Positions 24,161-30,006 of a DNA stretch of 33,524 bases are shown here, piece after piece. The position numbers and the translations under genes were made by a program. Position 1 is the first letter of the stretch; each line of letters begins with the position of its first letter. The notes below the pieces were generated by a model. It saw only the letters and a list, made by a program, of their open reading frames with translations, was not told the origin of the DNA and did not search any database. The DNA is from a virus. The stretch lies in IMG/VR virus record IMGVR_UViG_3300028840_004237, positions 1 to 33,524 of that record, one strand, 5' to 3'.

Positions 24161-24211
24161 CACTACCACCGACGCGCCCTTCGGGGCGCATTTTAACAAG
24201 AGGACATTATT
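24161..24211 (+). repeat. 51-bp LRR cassette leader with UUCG hairpin (three copies)
   Basis: A 51-base leader precedes the ATG of LRR 2 (24161-24211), LRR 3 (24960-25010) and the LRR pseudogene (25726-25776). Each has a perfect 6-bp stem, GCGCCC-TTCG-GGGCGC, closed by a UUCG tetraloop (24174-24189, 24973-24988, 25739-25754), then ATTTTAAC and the ribosome site AAGAGGA. A degenerate version precedes LRR 4 near 26383-26420. The hairpin with a short T run may be a weak terminator or an mRNA-stabilising element. Confidence 0.85.
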
Positions 24212-24952
24212 ATGGACACAGACGAATTGAAAAGAGTATTACAAAGCGGAGACGACTATATTGATTTATCATCTGAAGATATCGGAGATGACGAATCGAA
24301 GATTATAGCAGAAGCGTTGAAAGTAAATAAGACTTTGGAATGGCTTGATTTATGGAGTAATTCAATTGGCGATGAAGGCGCGCAAGCCATAGCAGAATCT
24401 TTGAAAGTAAATAAGACTTTGGAAAGGCTTAATTTAGATAATAATTCAATCGGAGCTGCTGGAGCGAAAGCATTCGCAGAAGCTCTGAAAGTTAATGATA
24501 CTTTGGAAAGGCTTGATTTATGGATTAATTCAATTGGCGATGAAGGCGCGCAAGCCATAGCAGAATCTTTGAAAGTAAATAAGACTTTGGAATGGCTTGA
24601 TTTAAGAGATAATTCAATCGGCGATGAAGGAGCGAAAGCCATAGCAGAAGCTTTGAAAGTTAATCAGACTTTGGAAAGGCTTGATTTAGATAATAATTCA
24701 ATACGCGCTGATGGAGCTAAGATTATAGCAGAAGCTTTGAAAGTTAATCAGACTTTGCGACAGCTTTATTTGTGGAGTAATTCAATTGGCGATGAAGGCG
24801 CGCAAGCCATAGCAGAATCTTTGAAAGTAAATAAGACTTTGGAAAGGCTTAATTTAGATAATAATTCAATCGGAGCTGCTGGAGCGAAAGCATTCGCAGA
24901 AGCTTTGAAAGTTAATAATACTTTAAAAGAGATTTACGGGACTATAGTTTAA
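24212..24952 (+). CDS. LRR cassette 2 (ribonuclease-inhibitor type), fused 3' end
   Basis: 246 residues. The N-cap MDTDELKRVLQSGDDYIDLS then SEDIGDDESKIIAEA is shared by cassettes 2-4 and the pseudogene. Seven full 28-residue LRRs follow. Repeats 1-2 and 6-7 are encoded by 132 identical bases (24353-24484 and 24773-24904) exactly 420 bases, or five units, apart, so part of the gene arose by recent duplication. The last repeat stops at LKVNNTLKEIYGTIV, the end being a fragment of a gene like the one at 23922. The C-cap is absent. Probable cytoplasmic binding protein of unknown ligand. Confidence 0.8.
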   Translation: MDTDELKRVLQSGDDYIDLSSEDIGDDESKIIAEALKVNKTLEWLDLWSNSIGDEGAQAIAESLKVNKTLERLNLDNNSIGAAGAKAFAEALKVNDTLERLDLWINSIGDEGAQAIAESLKVNKTLEWLDLRDNSIGDEGAKAIAEALKVNQTLERLDLDNNSIRADGAKIIAEALKVNQTLRQLYLWSNSIGDEGAQAIAESLKVNKTLERLNLDNNSIGAAGAKAFAEALKVNNTLKEIYGTIV

Positions 24953-25010
24953 TATTTTACACTACCACCGACGCGCCCTTCGGGGCGCATTTTAACAAGA
25001 GGACATTATT

Positions 25011-25709
25011 ATGGACACAGACGAATTGAAAATAGTATTACAAAGCGGAGACGTCTATATTGATTTATCATCTGAAGATATAGGAAATGACAGATCGAAG
25101 ACTATAGCAGAAGGTTTGAAAGTAAATAAGACTTTGGAAAGCCTTGATTTAGATAATAATTCAATACGCGCTGATGGAGCTAAGATTATAGCAGAAGGTT
25201 TGAAAGTAAATAAGACTTTGGAAAGGCTTCATTTAGATACTAATTCAATAGGCGCTGCTGGAGCGAAAGCATTCGCAGAAGCTTTGAAAGTAAATAAAAC
25301 TTTGGAAAGGCTTTATTTATATTCAAATTCAATAGGAGCTGAAGGAGCGCAAGCATTAGCCGATGCGTTGAAAGTTAATAAAACTTTGGAATGGCTTCTT
25401 TTAAGGTGGAATTCAATTGGCGATGAAGGAGCGCAAGCCATAGCAGAAGCATTGAAAGTTAATCAGACTTTGGAATGGCTTAATTTAAGAGATAATTCAA
25501 TCGGCGATGAAGGAGCGAAAGCCATAGCAGAATCTTTGAAAGTAAATAATACTTTGGAAATGCTTGATTTAGATAATAATTCAATCGGAGTTGACGGCGC
25601 TAAAGCATTCGCAAAAGCTTTGACAGTTAATCAGACTTTGCGCAGGCTTGATTTAAGATATAATAAAATAAAAGAATTTAAATTTTCCGACGAGAGGGTT
25701 ATTTGCTGA
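25011..25709 (+). CDS. LRR cassette 3 (ribonuclease-inhibitor type), intact
   Basis: 232 residues. N-cap, six full 28-residue repeats, a seventh repeat (LTVNQTLRRLDLRYNKI) and a C-cap KEFKFSDERVIC. The architecture matches cassette 4 in length exactly. Residues that differ between repeats fall mainly at the xx-L-x-L-xx positions of the strand (RLHLDT, RLYLYS, WLLLRW, WLNLRD, MLDLDN), the concave ligand face in this fold, while the helical half is nearly constant. No signal peptide, TM segment or enzymatic domain. The leader is identical to that of cassette 2. Confidence 0.85.
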   Translation: MDTDELKIVLQSGDVYIDLSSEDIGNDRSKTIAEGLKVNKTLESLDLDNNSIRADGAKIIAEGLKVNKTLERLHLDTNSIGAAGAKAFAEALKVNKTLERLYLYSNSIGAEGAQALADALKVNKTLEWLLLRWNSIGDEGAQAIAEALKVNQTLEWLNLRDNSIGDEGAKAIAESLKVNNTLEMLDLDNNSIGVDGAKAFAKALTVNQTLRRLDLRYNKIKEFKFSDERVIC

Positions 25710-25776
25710 AATAGATTAAGATTTCCACTACCACCGACGCGCCCTTCGGGGCGCATTTTAACAAGAGGACATTATT

Positions 25777-25964
25777 ATGGACATAGACGAATTGAAAAGA
25801 GTATTACAAAGCGGAGACGTCTATATTGATTTATCATCTGAAGATATCGGAGATGACGAATCGAAGATTATAGCCGATGCGTTGAAAGTTAATGATACTT
25901 TGGAAATCTTGATTTAGATAATAATTCAATCGGAGCAGAAGGCGCGCAAGCATTAGCCGAGGCT
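25777..25964 (+). pseudogene. LRR cassette remnant, frameshifted and truncated
   Basis: It starts as the other cassettes (MDIDELKRVLQSGDVYIDLS) with the same leader, but in the first repeat TTGGAAATCTTGATTTAG lacks one G relative to the intact copies (GGAAATGCTTG), causing a stop at 25915-25917 after 46 residues. In the corrected frame the repeat resumes as DNNSIGAEGAQALAEA and ends abruptly at 25964, where a ribosome site and a six-codon frame of another gene begin. It is a decayed copy that could still donate sequence by recombination. Confidence 0.8.
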
Positions 25965-26037
25965 AAGAGGCTTATTTTATGATAAACAGTGATTTGTAAT
26001 AAAAATGCTCCACTGGAACGCCGGAATGAAATTTTTA

Positions 26038-26178
26038 TTTTTATAATAATAACAACAGGTTATTGTCGATAGGAACGTTATCGGAACGGTATCGGAACGA
26101 ATTTTTTGTTTTTATAATAATAACAACAGGTTATTGTCGATAGGAACGTTATCGGAACGGTATCGGAACGAATTTTTT
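26038..26178 (+). repeat. 71-bp tandem repeat with 11-bp GGAACG iterons
   Basis: Two copies of a 70-base unit at a 71-base period (26038-26107 and 26109-26178). Each has an AT-rich half (TTTTTATAATAATAAC), an inverted repeat AATAAC-AACAG-GTTATT, and three GGAACG motifs spaced 11 bases apart (26072, 26083, 26094 and 26143, 26154, 26165). A further GGAACG lies at 26015. The spacing puts all sites on one face of the helix. This is the usual design of an iteron-type replication origin or a cooperative operator. It precedes the ribosome site of the 26193 gene. No ORF explains it. Confidence 0.85.
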
Positions 26179-26192
26179 AAGAGGATTATTTT

Positions 26193-26372
26193 ATGACAAC
26201 TGTTACTCTTACCTGCACGTTAAACATAAAAGAAGGAGATGAAGAAAAATTAAATCTTTTAATAAAAGAAACAAAAAATGAAATGTTAGATTTAATTAAG
26301 TTGCAAAGATACAGCAGTAATATTGATGTGTCTTTTAATTTAATAGTGAATGGAGAACAAATTTTACTGTGA
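26193..26372 (+). CDS. small hypothetical protein, 59 aa
   Basis: 59 residues (MTTVTLTCTLNIKEGDEEKL then NLLIKETKNEMLDLIKLQRY), a beta strand, two helices and a final strand pair (IDVSFNLIVNGEQILL). Not recognised. The size would fit an antitoxin or a small DNA-binding protein such as an iteron binder, but nothing specific supports that. AAGAGGA is the ribosome site, and the iteron repeat ends 15 bases upstream of its ATG. Confidence 0.55.
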   Translation: MTTVTLTCTLNIKEGDEEKLNLLIKETKNEMLDLIKLQRYSSNIDVSFNLIVNGEQILL

Positions 26373-26420
26373 TTTAACTACTGTACCCTACGGGGCGCAT
26401 TTTAAAAAGAGGACATTATT

Positions 26421-27119
26421 ATGGACATAGACGAATTGAAAAGAGTATTACAAAGCGGAGACGACTATATTGATTTATCATCTGAAGATATCGGAGATGA
26501 CGAATCGAAGATTATAGCAGAAGCGTTGAAAGTTAATCAGACTCTTAAAATGCTTCATTTATATTCAAATTCAATAGGCGATGAAGGCGCGCAAGCATTA
26601 GCCGATGCGTTGAAAGTTAATCAGACTTTGGAATGGCTTCATTTATGGAATAATTCAATTGGCGATGAAGGAGCGCAAGCATTAGCCGATGCGTTGAAAG
26701 TTAATAAAACTTTGGAAAGGCTTTATTTAGATAATAATTCAATCGGAGCAGAAGGGGCGCAAGCATTAGCCGAGGCGTTGAAAGTTAATAAAACTTTGGA
26801 ACGGATTGATTTATGGAATAATTCAATCGGAAACGAAGGCGCAAAAGCATTAGCCGATGCGTTGAAAGTTAATAATACTTTGGAACGGATTGATTTATGG
26901 AATAATTCAATCGGAAACGAAGGCGCAAAAGCATTAGCAGAATCTTTGAAAGTTAATCAGACTTTGGAATGGCTTGATTTATCGCGTAATTCAATCGGAG
27001 ATGAAGGGGCGAAAGCTTTAGCAAACGCTTTGACAGTTAATCAGACTTTGGAAAGGCTTACTTTATGGGATAATTCAATAGGAGATTTTAAATTTTCAGA
27101 CGATAGGGTTTTTTGCTGA
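26421..27119 (+). CDS. LRR cassette 4 (ribonuclease-inhibitor type), intact
   Basis: 232 residues with the same plan as cassette 3: N-cap, six 28-residue repeats, a final LTVNQTLERLTLWDNSIG and C-cap DFKFSDDRVFC. Repeats 4 and 5 are almost identical (ERIDLWNNSIGNEGAKALA), indicating recent duplication of one unit. Strand-face residues differ from cassette 3 (MLHLYS, WLHLWN, RLYLDN, RIDLWN, WLDLSR, RLTLWD). The leader hairpin is degraded (ACCCTACGGGGCGC). Likely a soluble binding protein. Confidence 0.85.
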   Translation: MDIDELKRVLQSGDDYIDLSSEDIGDDESKIIAEALKVNQTLKMLHLYSNSIGDEGAQALADALKVNQTLEWLHLWNNSIGDEGAQALADALKVNKTLERLYLDNNSIGAEGAQALAEALKVNKTLERIDLWNNSIGNEGAKALADALKVNNTLERIDLWNNSIGNEGAKALAESLKVNQTLEWLDLSRNSIGDEGAKALANALTVNQTLERLTLWDNSIGDFKFSDDRVFC

Positions 27120-27154
27120 AATAGCTTAAGATTCCCACTACAGAGGACTAACTC

Positions 27155-27250
27155 ATGTTTCAAATATATTTACTAGGATCATTATCGCTAATTGCGATAC
27201 CGGTTTGTTTTATAACTTGGGATTATTTTCATCAACAAGAGGATAACTAA
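27155..27250 (+). CDS. single-pass membrane microprotein, 31 aa
   Basis: 31 residues: MFQIYLLGSLSLIAIPVCFI then TWDYFHQQEDN, one hydrophobic segment (3-20) and a polar end. AGAGGA precedes the ATG, and its stop overlaps the next ATG (TAATG). Small membrane proteins in phage accessory operons may be holin-like, exclusion or toxin peptides. No closer assignment is possible. Confidence 0.5.
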   Translation: MFQIYLLGSLSLIAIPVCFITWDYFHQQEDN

Positions 27251-27381
27251 TGAACACCGTTGAACAATTATTTAAACAACATTTTGAAGAGTCAGCGCGA
27301 AAAGATGATAAAGATGAATATGCTTGGCTTGAGCGCACGGCTAAAAATTTAGCGGAAGAAAAAGATGATGAAGTTAGCTAG
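27250..27381 (+). CDS. small charged helical protein, 43 aa
   Basis: 43 residues (MNTVEQLFKQHFEESARKDD then KDEYAWLERTAKNLAEEKDD), very charged and probably helical. It is coupled to the membrane microprotein by a TAATG overlap, and its end overlaps the Rrf2-like gene by 17 bases. It also carries the ribosome site for that gene (GGAAGAAAAAG). Function unknown; a partner or antitoxin of the upstream membrane peptide is a guess based only on gene order. Confidence 0.45.
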   Translation: MNTVEQLFKQHFEESARKDDKDEYAWLERTAKNLAEEKDDEVS

Positions 27382-27754
27382 TAAAGAGACGTATGCAATA
27401 TTATCACTAATCTATATTTATTATATTAATAAAAAAAATGAAGGCTATTGGATAAGATTATTAGATATTGCTTTAACGTTAAAGGTTTCTGTATCTTACC
27501 TTGAACAAATATTCTCAATTCTTAAAGAGCAAGGATTAGTAAAAGGAAAAAAAGGCAGAAAAGGCGGTTATAAATTAAACAAAAATATTAGTGAAATAAA
27601 AATATCAGATGTGTTTAAATTATTTAATCAAAAAATAACATTTAAAACCGAAACTGAAAAAGCCATTTTAACTTTTTTTGACATTCAAACAAAAAAATTT
27701 TTTAGTAAATATCACATTGGTGATATTTGCAATTATATAGAGAATTTACGCTGA
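27365..27754 (+). CDS. Rrf2-family winged-helix regulator
   Basis: 129 residues. KLASKETYAILSLIYIYYIN (3-22) is the family N-terminal helix, SVSYLEQIFSILKEQGLVKG (42-61) is the recognition helix, and KKGRKGGYKL (62-71) is the wing, the signature of Rrf2/IscR/NsrR proteins. The three cysteines that bind a [2Fe-2S] cluster in IscR and NsrR (after the wing) are absent; only one Cys is near the C-terminus. It is thus a cluster-less member, perhaps sensing something else or acting as a constitutive phage repressor. It is coupled to the zinc-ribbon gene by TGATG. Confidence 0.8.
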   Translation: MMKLASKETYAILSLIYIYYINKKNEGYWIRLLDIALTLKVSVSYLEQIFSILKEQGLVKGKKGRKGGYKLNKNISEIKISDVFKLFNQKITFKTETEKAILTFFDIQTKKFFSKYHIGDICNYIENLR

Positions 27755-27936
27755 TGAATTGCAACTGGTGTCTAAAAAAATTATCGTTTAATGATGAACT
27801 ATCAGGAAAATGCCAATCGTGTGGCTGTTTTATTTATGATTCTGATTTTTCTGATGGGGCTGGTTCTAATAGTATTTATGAACAGTCTTTCGAGCAGTAT
27901 GTTCCAGAACGGCACTTACTGCCGGAGGACTTTTAA
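27754..27936 (+). CDS. zinc-ribbon protein, 60 aa
   Basis: Residues 1-25 hold two CxxC knuckles, Cys3/Cys6 (NCNWC) and Cys20/Cys23 (KCQSCGC), a rubredoxin-like or zinc-ribbon arrangement. The remaining 35 residues are acidic and flexible (DSDFSDGAGSNSIYEQSFEQ). The TGATG overlap with the Rrf2-like gene suggests a linked role, for example a partner of the regulator or a transcription-interacting peptide. The shorter start at 27754 is used because it is the coupled ATG and begins right at the first knuckle. Confidence 0.6.
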   Translation: MNCNWCLKKLSFNDELSGKCQSCGCFIYDSDFSDGAGSNSIYEQSFEQYVPERHLLPEDF

Positions 27937-28259
27937 ACTTAATAGATCACCAAGAGCACCAATAAACTTAATGTATTTGTTATATAGAAGTCGAATCATC
28001 CTGATTCAAATGTCAATTTCTATTGTCAACAATTTTTTTTCTTCTACCTATACGTACTCCTTTTTCTTTTTGTTTTTTTTTGTAATTATCACTGTACATT
28101 AGGTTTGTGTAAAAATCTTCCGTGTTAAATTTCTTTAGTTTTAGAAAGTCTTTAATTGAAAAGATAGATATTCTGGTCTGTTTCATAAAAGCAATTTTTA
28201 TAGCAAGCAAAAAGAAAAATGTTATCCATTATCAGTATAGACTGAATGTTAAAAATTAC

Positions 28260-28305
28260 AAGATCGGTGGGTTATAAAAAAATATCTTCACCTTGATCTT
28301 TTTTT
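28260..28305 (+). terminator. intrinsic terminator
   Basis: AAGATCGGTG (28260-28269) pairs with CACC-TT-GATCTT (28289-28300), a 10-bp stem with a two-base bulge, followed by seven T (28299-28305). It would end a rightward transcript reaching beyond the zinc-ribbon gene. Confidence 0.6.
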
Positions 28306-28413
28306 GAGCAACAAAAAAAAGATACACGCTCCGCCTAAATGTCTTTTTCATCACTCCTTGATATTGGAAAGTTTACATACAAAATGTCTAAATTCTTGAA
28401 TAGAATCGCCGTC

Positions 28414-28447
28414 GCTTATTTTGCTTGCTTAAAATAATGCTTTTTTT
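28414..28447 (+). terminator. second intrinsic terminator-like hairpin
   Basis: GCTTATTTT (28414-28422) pairs with AAAATAATGC (28431-28440, one bulged base), with an 8-base loop and a run of seven T after it. The stem is AT-rich, so it is weaker than the first terminator. Confidence 0.45.
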
Positions 28448-28768
28448 ATGCGGAATCGCTTCGCGATAATTTGGTTTTTGATTTGCGACTGGGATTTTCA
28501 GACGTAACTTGTTGAAAAGATTGTTGGTTTTGTTTTAAAGTGTGTCATCCATGACGTGGGATTTTAGCATATTTTTAGGCAAAAGTAAATAGCAAAACGG
28601 AATATTTTTTGAAGTTTTTTATTATCACTGTCTATATTATCAACCCGTCATTAAGATAATTCCAAAAACAACAAGATTTAACCCATTAGCGGTGAGTGCG
28701 TGACAAAACGTCACTACCTTCATGTGAATGATTTTTTAGTTTTAAAGCTGGTACGTTAGCAGTGAAAG

Positions 28769-28846
28769 CTTGAACGCCAACTTGAACGCCAACTTGTCTG
28801 AAAACGCCAACTTGTCTGAAAATTGTTCAATGCCACGATGCCACGA
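28769..28846 (+). repeat. short tandem iterons (CTTGAACGCCAA; TGCCACGA)
   Basis: CTTGAACGCCAA occurs twice in tandem (28769-28780, 28781-28792). It is followed by an 18-base variant CTTGTCTGAAAACGCCAA (28793-28810) and a partial copy (28811-28822), then TGCCACGA twice (28831-28846) and a tract of T. ACGCCAAC recurs at 12 and 18-base spacing. Such arrays next to AT-rich DNA are typical of origins or operators. Confidence 0.7.
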
Positions 28847-28935
28847 TTATTTTTTTTGAAAATGTGGGTTACTGATAGTTGTTTTATTACAAAACATTGC
28901 TGTTTTTTCTTATAAAACTTTAATCAAAAATTGAG

Positions 28936-28963
28936 TTGACGCCTATTTTAAAAGTAATATTAT
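28936..28963 (+). promoter_or_regulatory. promoter before the NTG-repeat operon
   Basis: TTGACG (28936-28941), 16-base spacer, TATTAT (28958-28963), about 36 bases before the start at 28999, which has a very strong AAGGAGGAT ribosome site. Confidence 0.65.
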
Positions 28964-28998
28964 ATTTATTATTTACTTATTTAAGGAGGATCACAAAT

Positions 28999-29193
28999 AT
29001 GGACTTAATGGCAAAAATTAATCAAATAACTAGCGATAATCTTATAGAAGACGCTAAATTTATCGAGGAATGTTTGTTTTATATGAAGCATAAAAACGTC
29101 TCTAAGGGCTTTAAAATCGCTTTAATGTATCAAGCAGAGGACTTTATAAAAAATTTATCTGCTTTTATTATTAATGAGAGGAAAGAATCATGA
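28999..29193 (+). CDS. small helical protein, 64 aa
   Basis: 64 residues (MDLMAKINQITSDNLIEDAK then FIEECLFYMKHKNVSKGFKI), all-helical in appearance. The start at 28999 is fixed by AAGGAGGAT 7 bases upstream, among the strongest ribosome sites in the window. Its stop overlaps the ATG of the NTG-repeat gene (ATGA), so the two are translationally coupled and may act together. Family not recognised. Confidence 0.65.
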   Translation: MDLMAKINQITSDNLIEDAKFIEECLFYMKHKNVSKGFKIALMYQAEDFIKNLSAFIINERKES

Positions 29194-29972
29194 AAGATAT
29201 TATAGAAATTGATGGGGTTAAGTATAAACGATTAGATGAATGTAATGAGAATATCAGCAACAATAACACCGGAAGCTTGAACACCGGCGAGTGGAACACC
29301 GGCGACAGTAATACCGGCGACAGTAACACCGGAGACAAGAACACCGGCGACAGTAACACCGGCGACTGGAACACCGGCGACAGTAACACCGGCTCCTGGA
29401 ACACCGGCGACTGGAACACCGGAAACAGGAACACCCGCGACTGGAACACCGGCGACAGTAACACGGGCCACAGGAACACCGGCGACTTTAACACTGGCTA
29501 CTGGAACACCGGCGACTGGAACACCGGCTACAAGAACACCGGCGACTGGAACACCGGCGACAGTAACACGGGCCACAGGAACACCGGCTACTGGAACACC
29601 GGCTACTGGAACACCGCAAATTACCACACAGGCTTTCTAAACACAGAAGATGCTAAATTATGTTATATTTTTGATGAACTTTCTCCTATAGAAATTATAA
29701 AAGATTTTTCATTTCCAGATTATTTCTATTTCGATCTTACTGAATGGATTAGCGAAGAAGACATGACAGAGGAAGAAAAAGGAGCACATCCAACGTATAA
29801 AACGACGGGGGGATATTTGAAAGCGTACGACTACAAAGAAGCGTGGCGAAAGAGTTGGGACGAAGCAGCATTAGAAGATAAAAAGAAAACACTTACAATT
29901 CCAAATTGGAATAATGAGAAGTTTAAGCAAATATCAGGTATAGATGTTGAAAAGGAGTTAAAATTAAACTAA
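29190..29972 (+). CDS. NTG-repeat (pentapeptide-like) protein
   Basis: 260 residues. An N-terminal strand pair (MKDIIEIDGVKYKRLDECNE) is followed by about 24 pentapeptides NTGxx (residues about 26-150; x mostly DW, DS, YW, HR), then a C-terminal globular domain (DFSFPDYFYFDLTEWISEED, TTGGYLKAYDYKEAWRKSW, LTIPNWNNEKFKQISGI). The repeat probably folds as a beta-helix with the two variable residues exposed. Similar NTG-repeat proteins with this C-terminal domain occur in other phages, role unknown. The repeat DNA is 15-bp periodic and GC-rich in an AT-rich genome. A second copy spans the contig ends. Confidence 0.8.
   Translation: MKDIIEIDGVKYKRLDECNENISNNNTGSLNTGEWNTGDSNTGDSNTGDKNTGDSNTGDWNTGDSNTGSWNTGDWNTGNRNTRDWNTGDSNTGHRNTGDFNTGYWNTGDWNTGYKNTGDWNTGDSNTGHRNTGYWNTGYWNTANYHTGFLNTEDAKLCYIFDELSPIEIIKDFSFPDYFYFDLTEWISEEDMTEEEKGAHPTYKTTGGYLKAYDYKEAWRKSWDEAALEDKKKTLTIPNWNNEKFKQISGIDVEKELKLN
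29265..29637 (+). repeat. GC-rich 15-bp tandem repeat array
   Basis: About 24 copies of AACACCGGCGACNNN-type units encode the NTGxx pentapeptides. Codons AAC, ACC and GGC dominate, against the AT-rich codon use elsewhere. The reverse frames are also open because of the period and are not genes. The array at 33415-33524 is of the same type. Confidence 0.9.
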
Positions 29973-30006
29973 AATATATTCTTGTGATTGTTATCCTCAC
30001 ATAAGT

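Larger units (their letters stand above)
27937..28935. other. 1-kb non-coding control region
   Basis: No convincing gene on either strand. The stretch contains a palindrome GAATCA-TCC-TGATTC (27993-28007), two terminator-like hairpins (28260-28305, 28414-28447), hairpins ATCGC-TTC-GCGAT (near 28465), GTCAT-CC-ATGAC (28544-28555) and GTGAC-AAAAC-GTCAC (28700-28714), and tandem repeats at 28769-28846 followed by an AT-rich tract. The combination suggests a regulatory or replication region, possibly with untranslated RNAs. Confidence 0.5.

Noticed and set aside
24256-24642. Minus-strand open frame across LRR cassette 2
   Set aside because: A shadow of the 84-bp periodic plus-strand repeats with no start signals.
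26038-26178. Attachment site or MITE
   Set aside because: No terminal inverted repeats, target duplication, or integrase/transposase. The internal 11-bp iterons fit a binding array better.
23151-27119. Diversity-generating retroelement as the source of LRR variation
   Set aside because: No reverse transcriptase, template repeat or adenine-biased changes were seen. Differences occur as whole units, pointing to recombination.
28013-28210. Minus-strand Lys-rich 57-65 residue frame
   Set aside because: The starts (TTG or ATG) lack a ribosome site and the frame lies alone in the AT-rich control region. It remains possible but is not supported.
28769-28846. CRISPR-like array
   Set aside because: The repeats are 12-18 bases in direct tandem without unique spacers, and there are no cas genes.
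29171-29627. Long open frames on the minus strand over the NTG repeats (SPVF and VAGVP repeats)
   Set aside because: They arise because a 15-bp period keeps all frames open. They have no ribosome site, and the plus frame has a clear start, a coupled upstream gene and a conserved C-terminal domain.
29985-30005. ATTGTTATCC-TCACATAA resembles the lac operator with a two-base deletion
   Set aside because: The symmetry is lost and there is no lac-type gene or vector sequence nearby; taken as chance.
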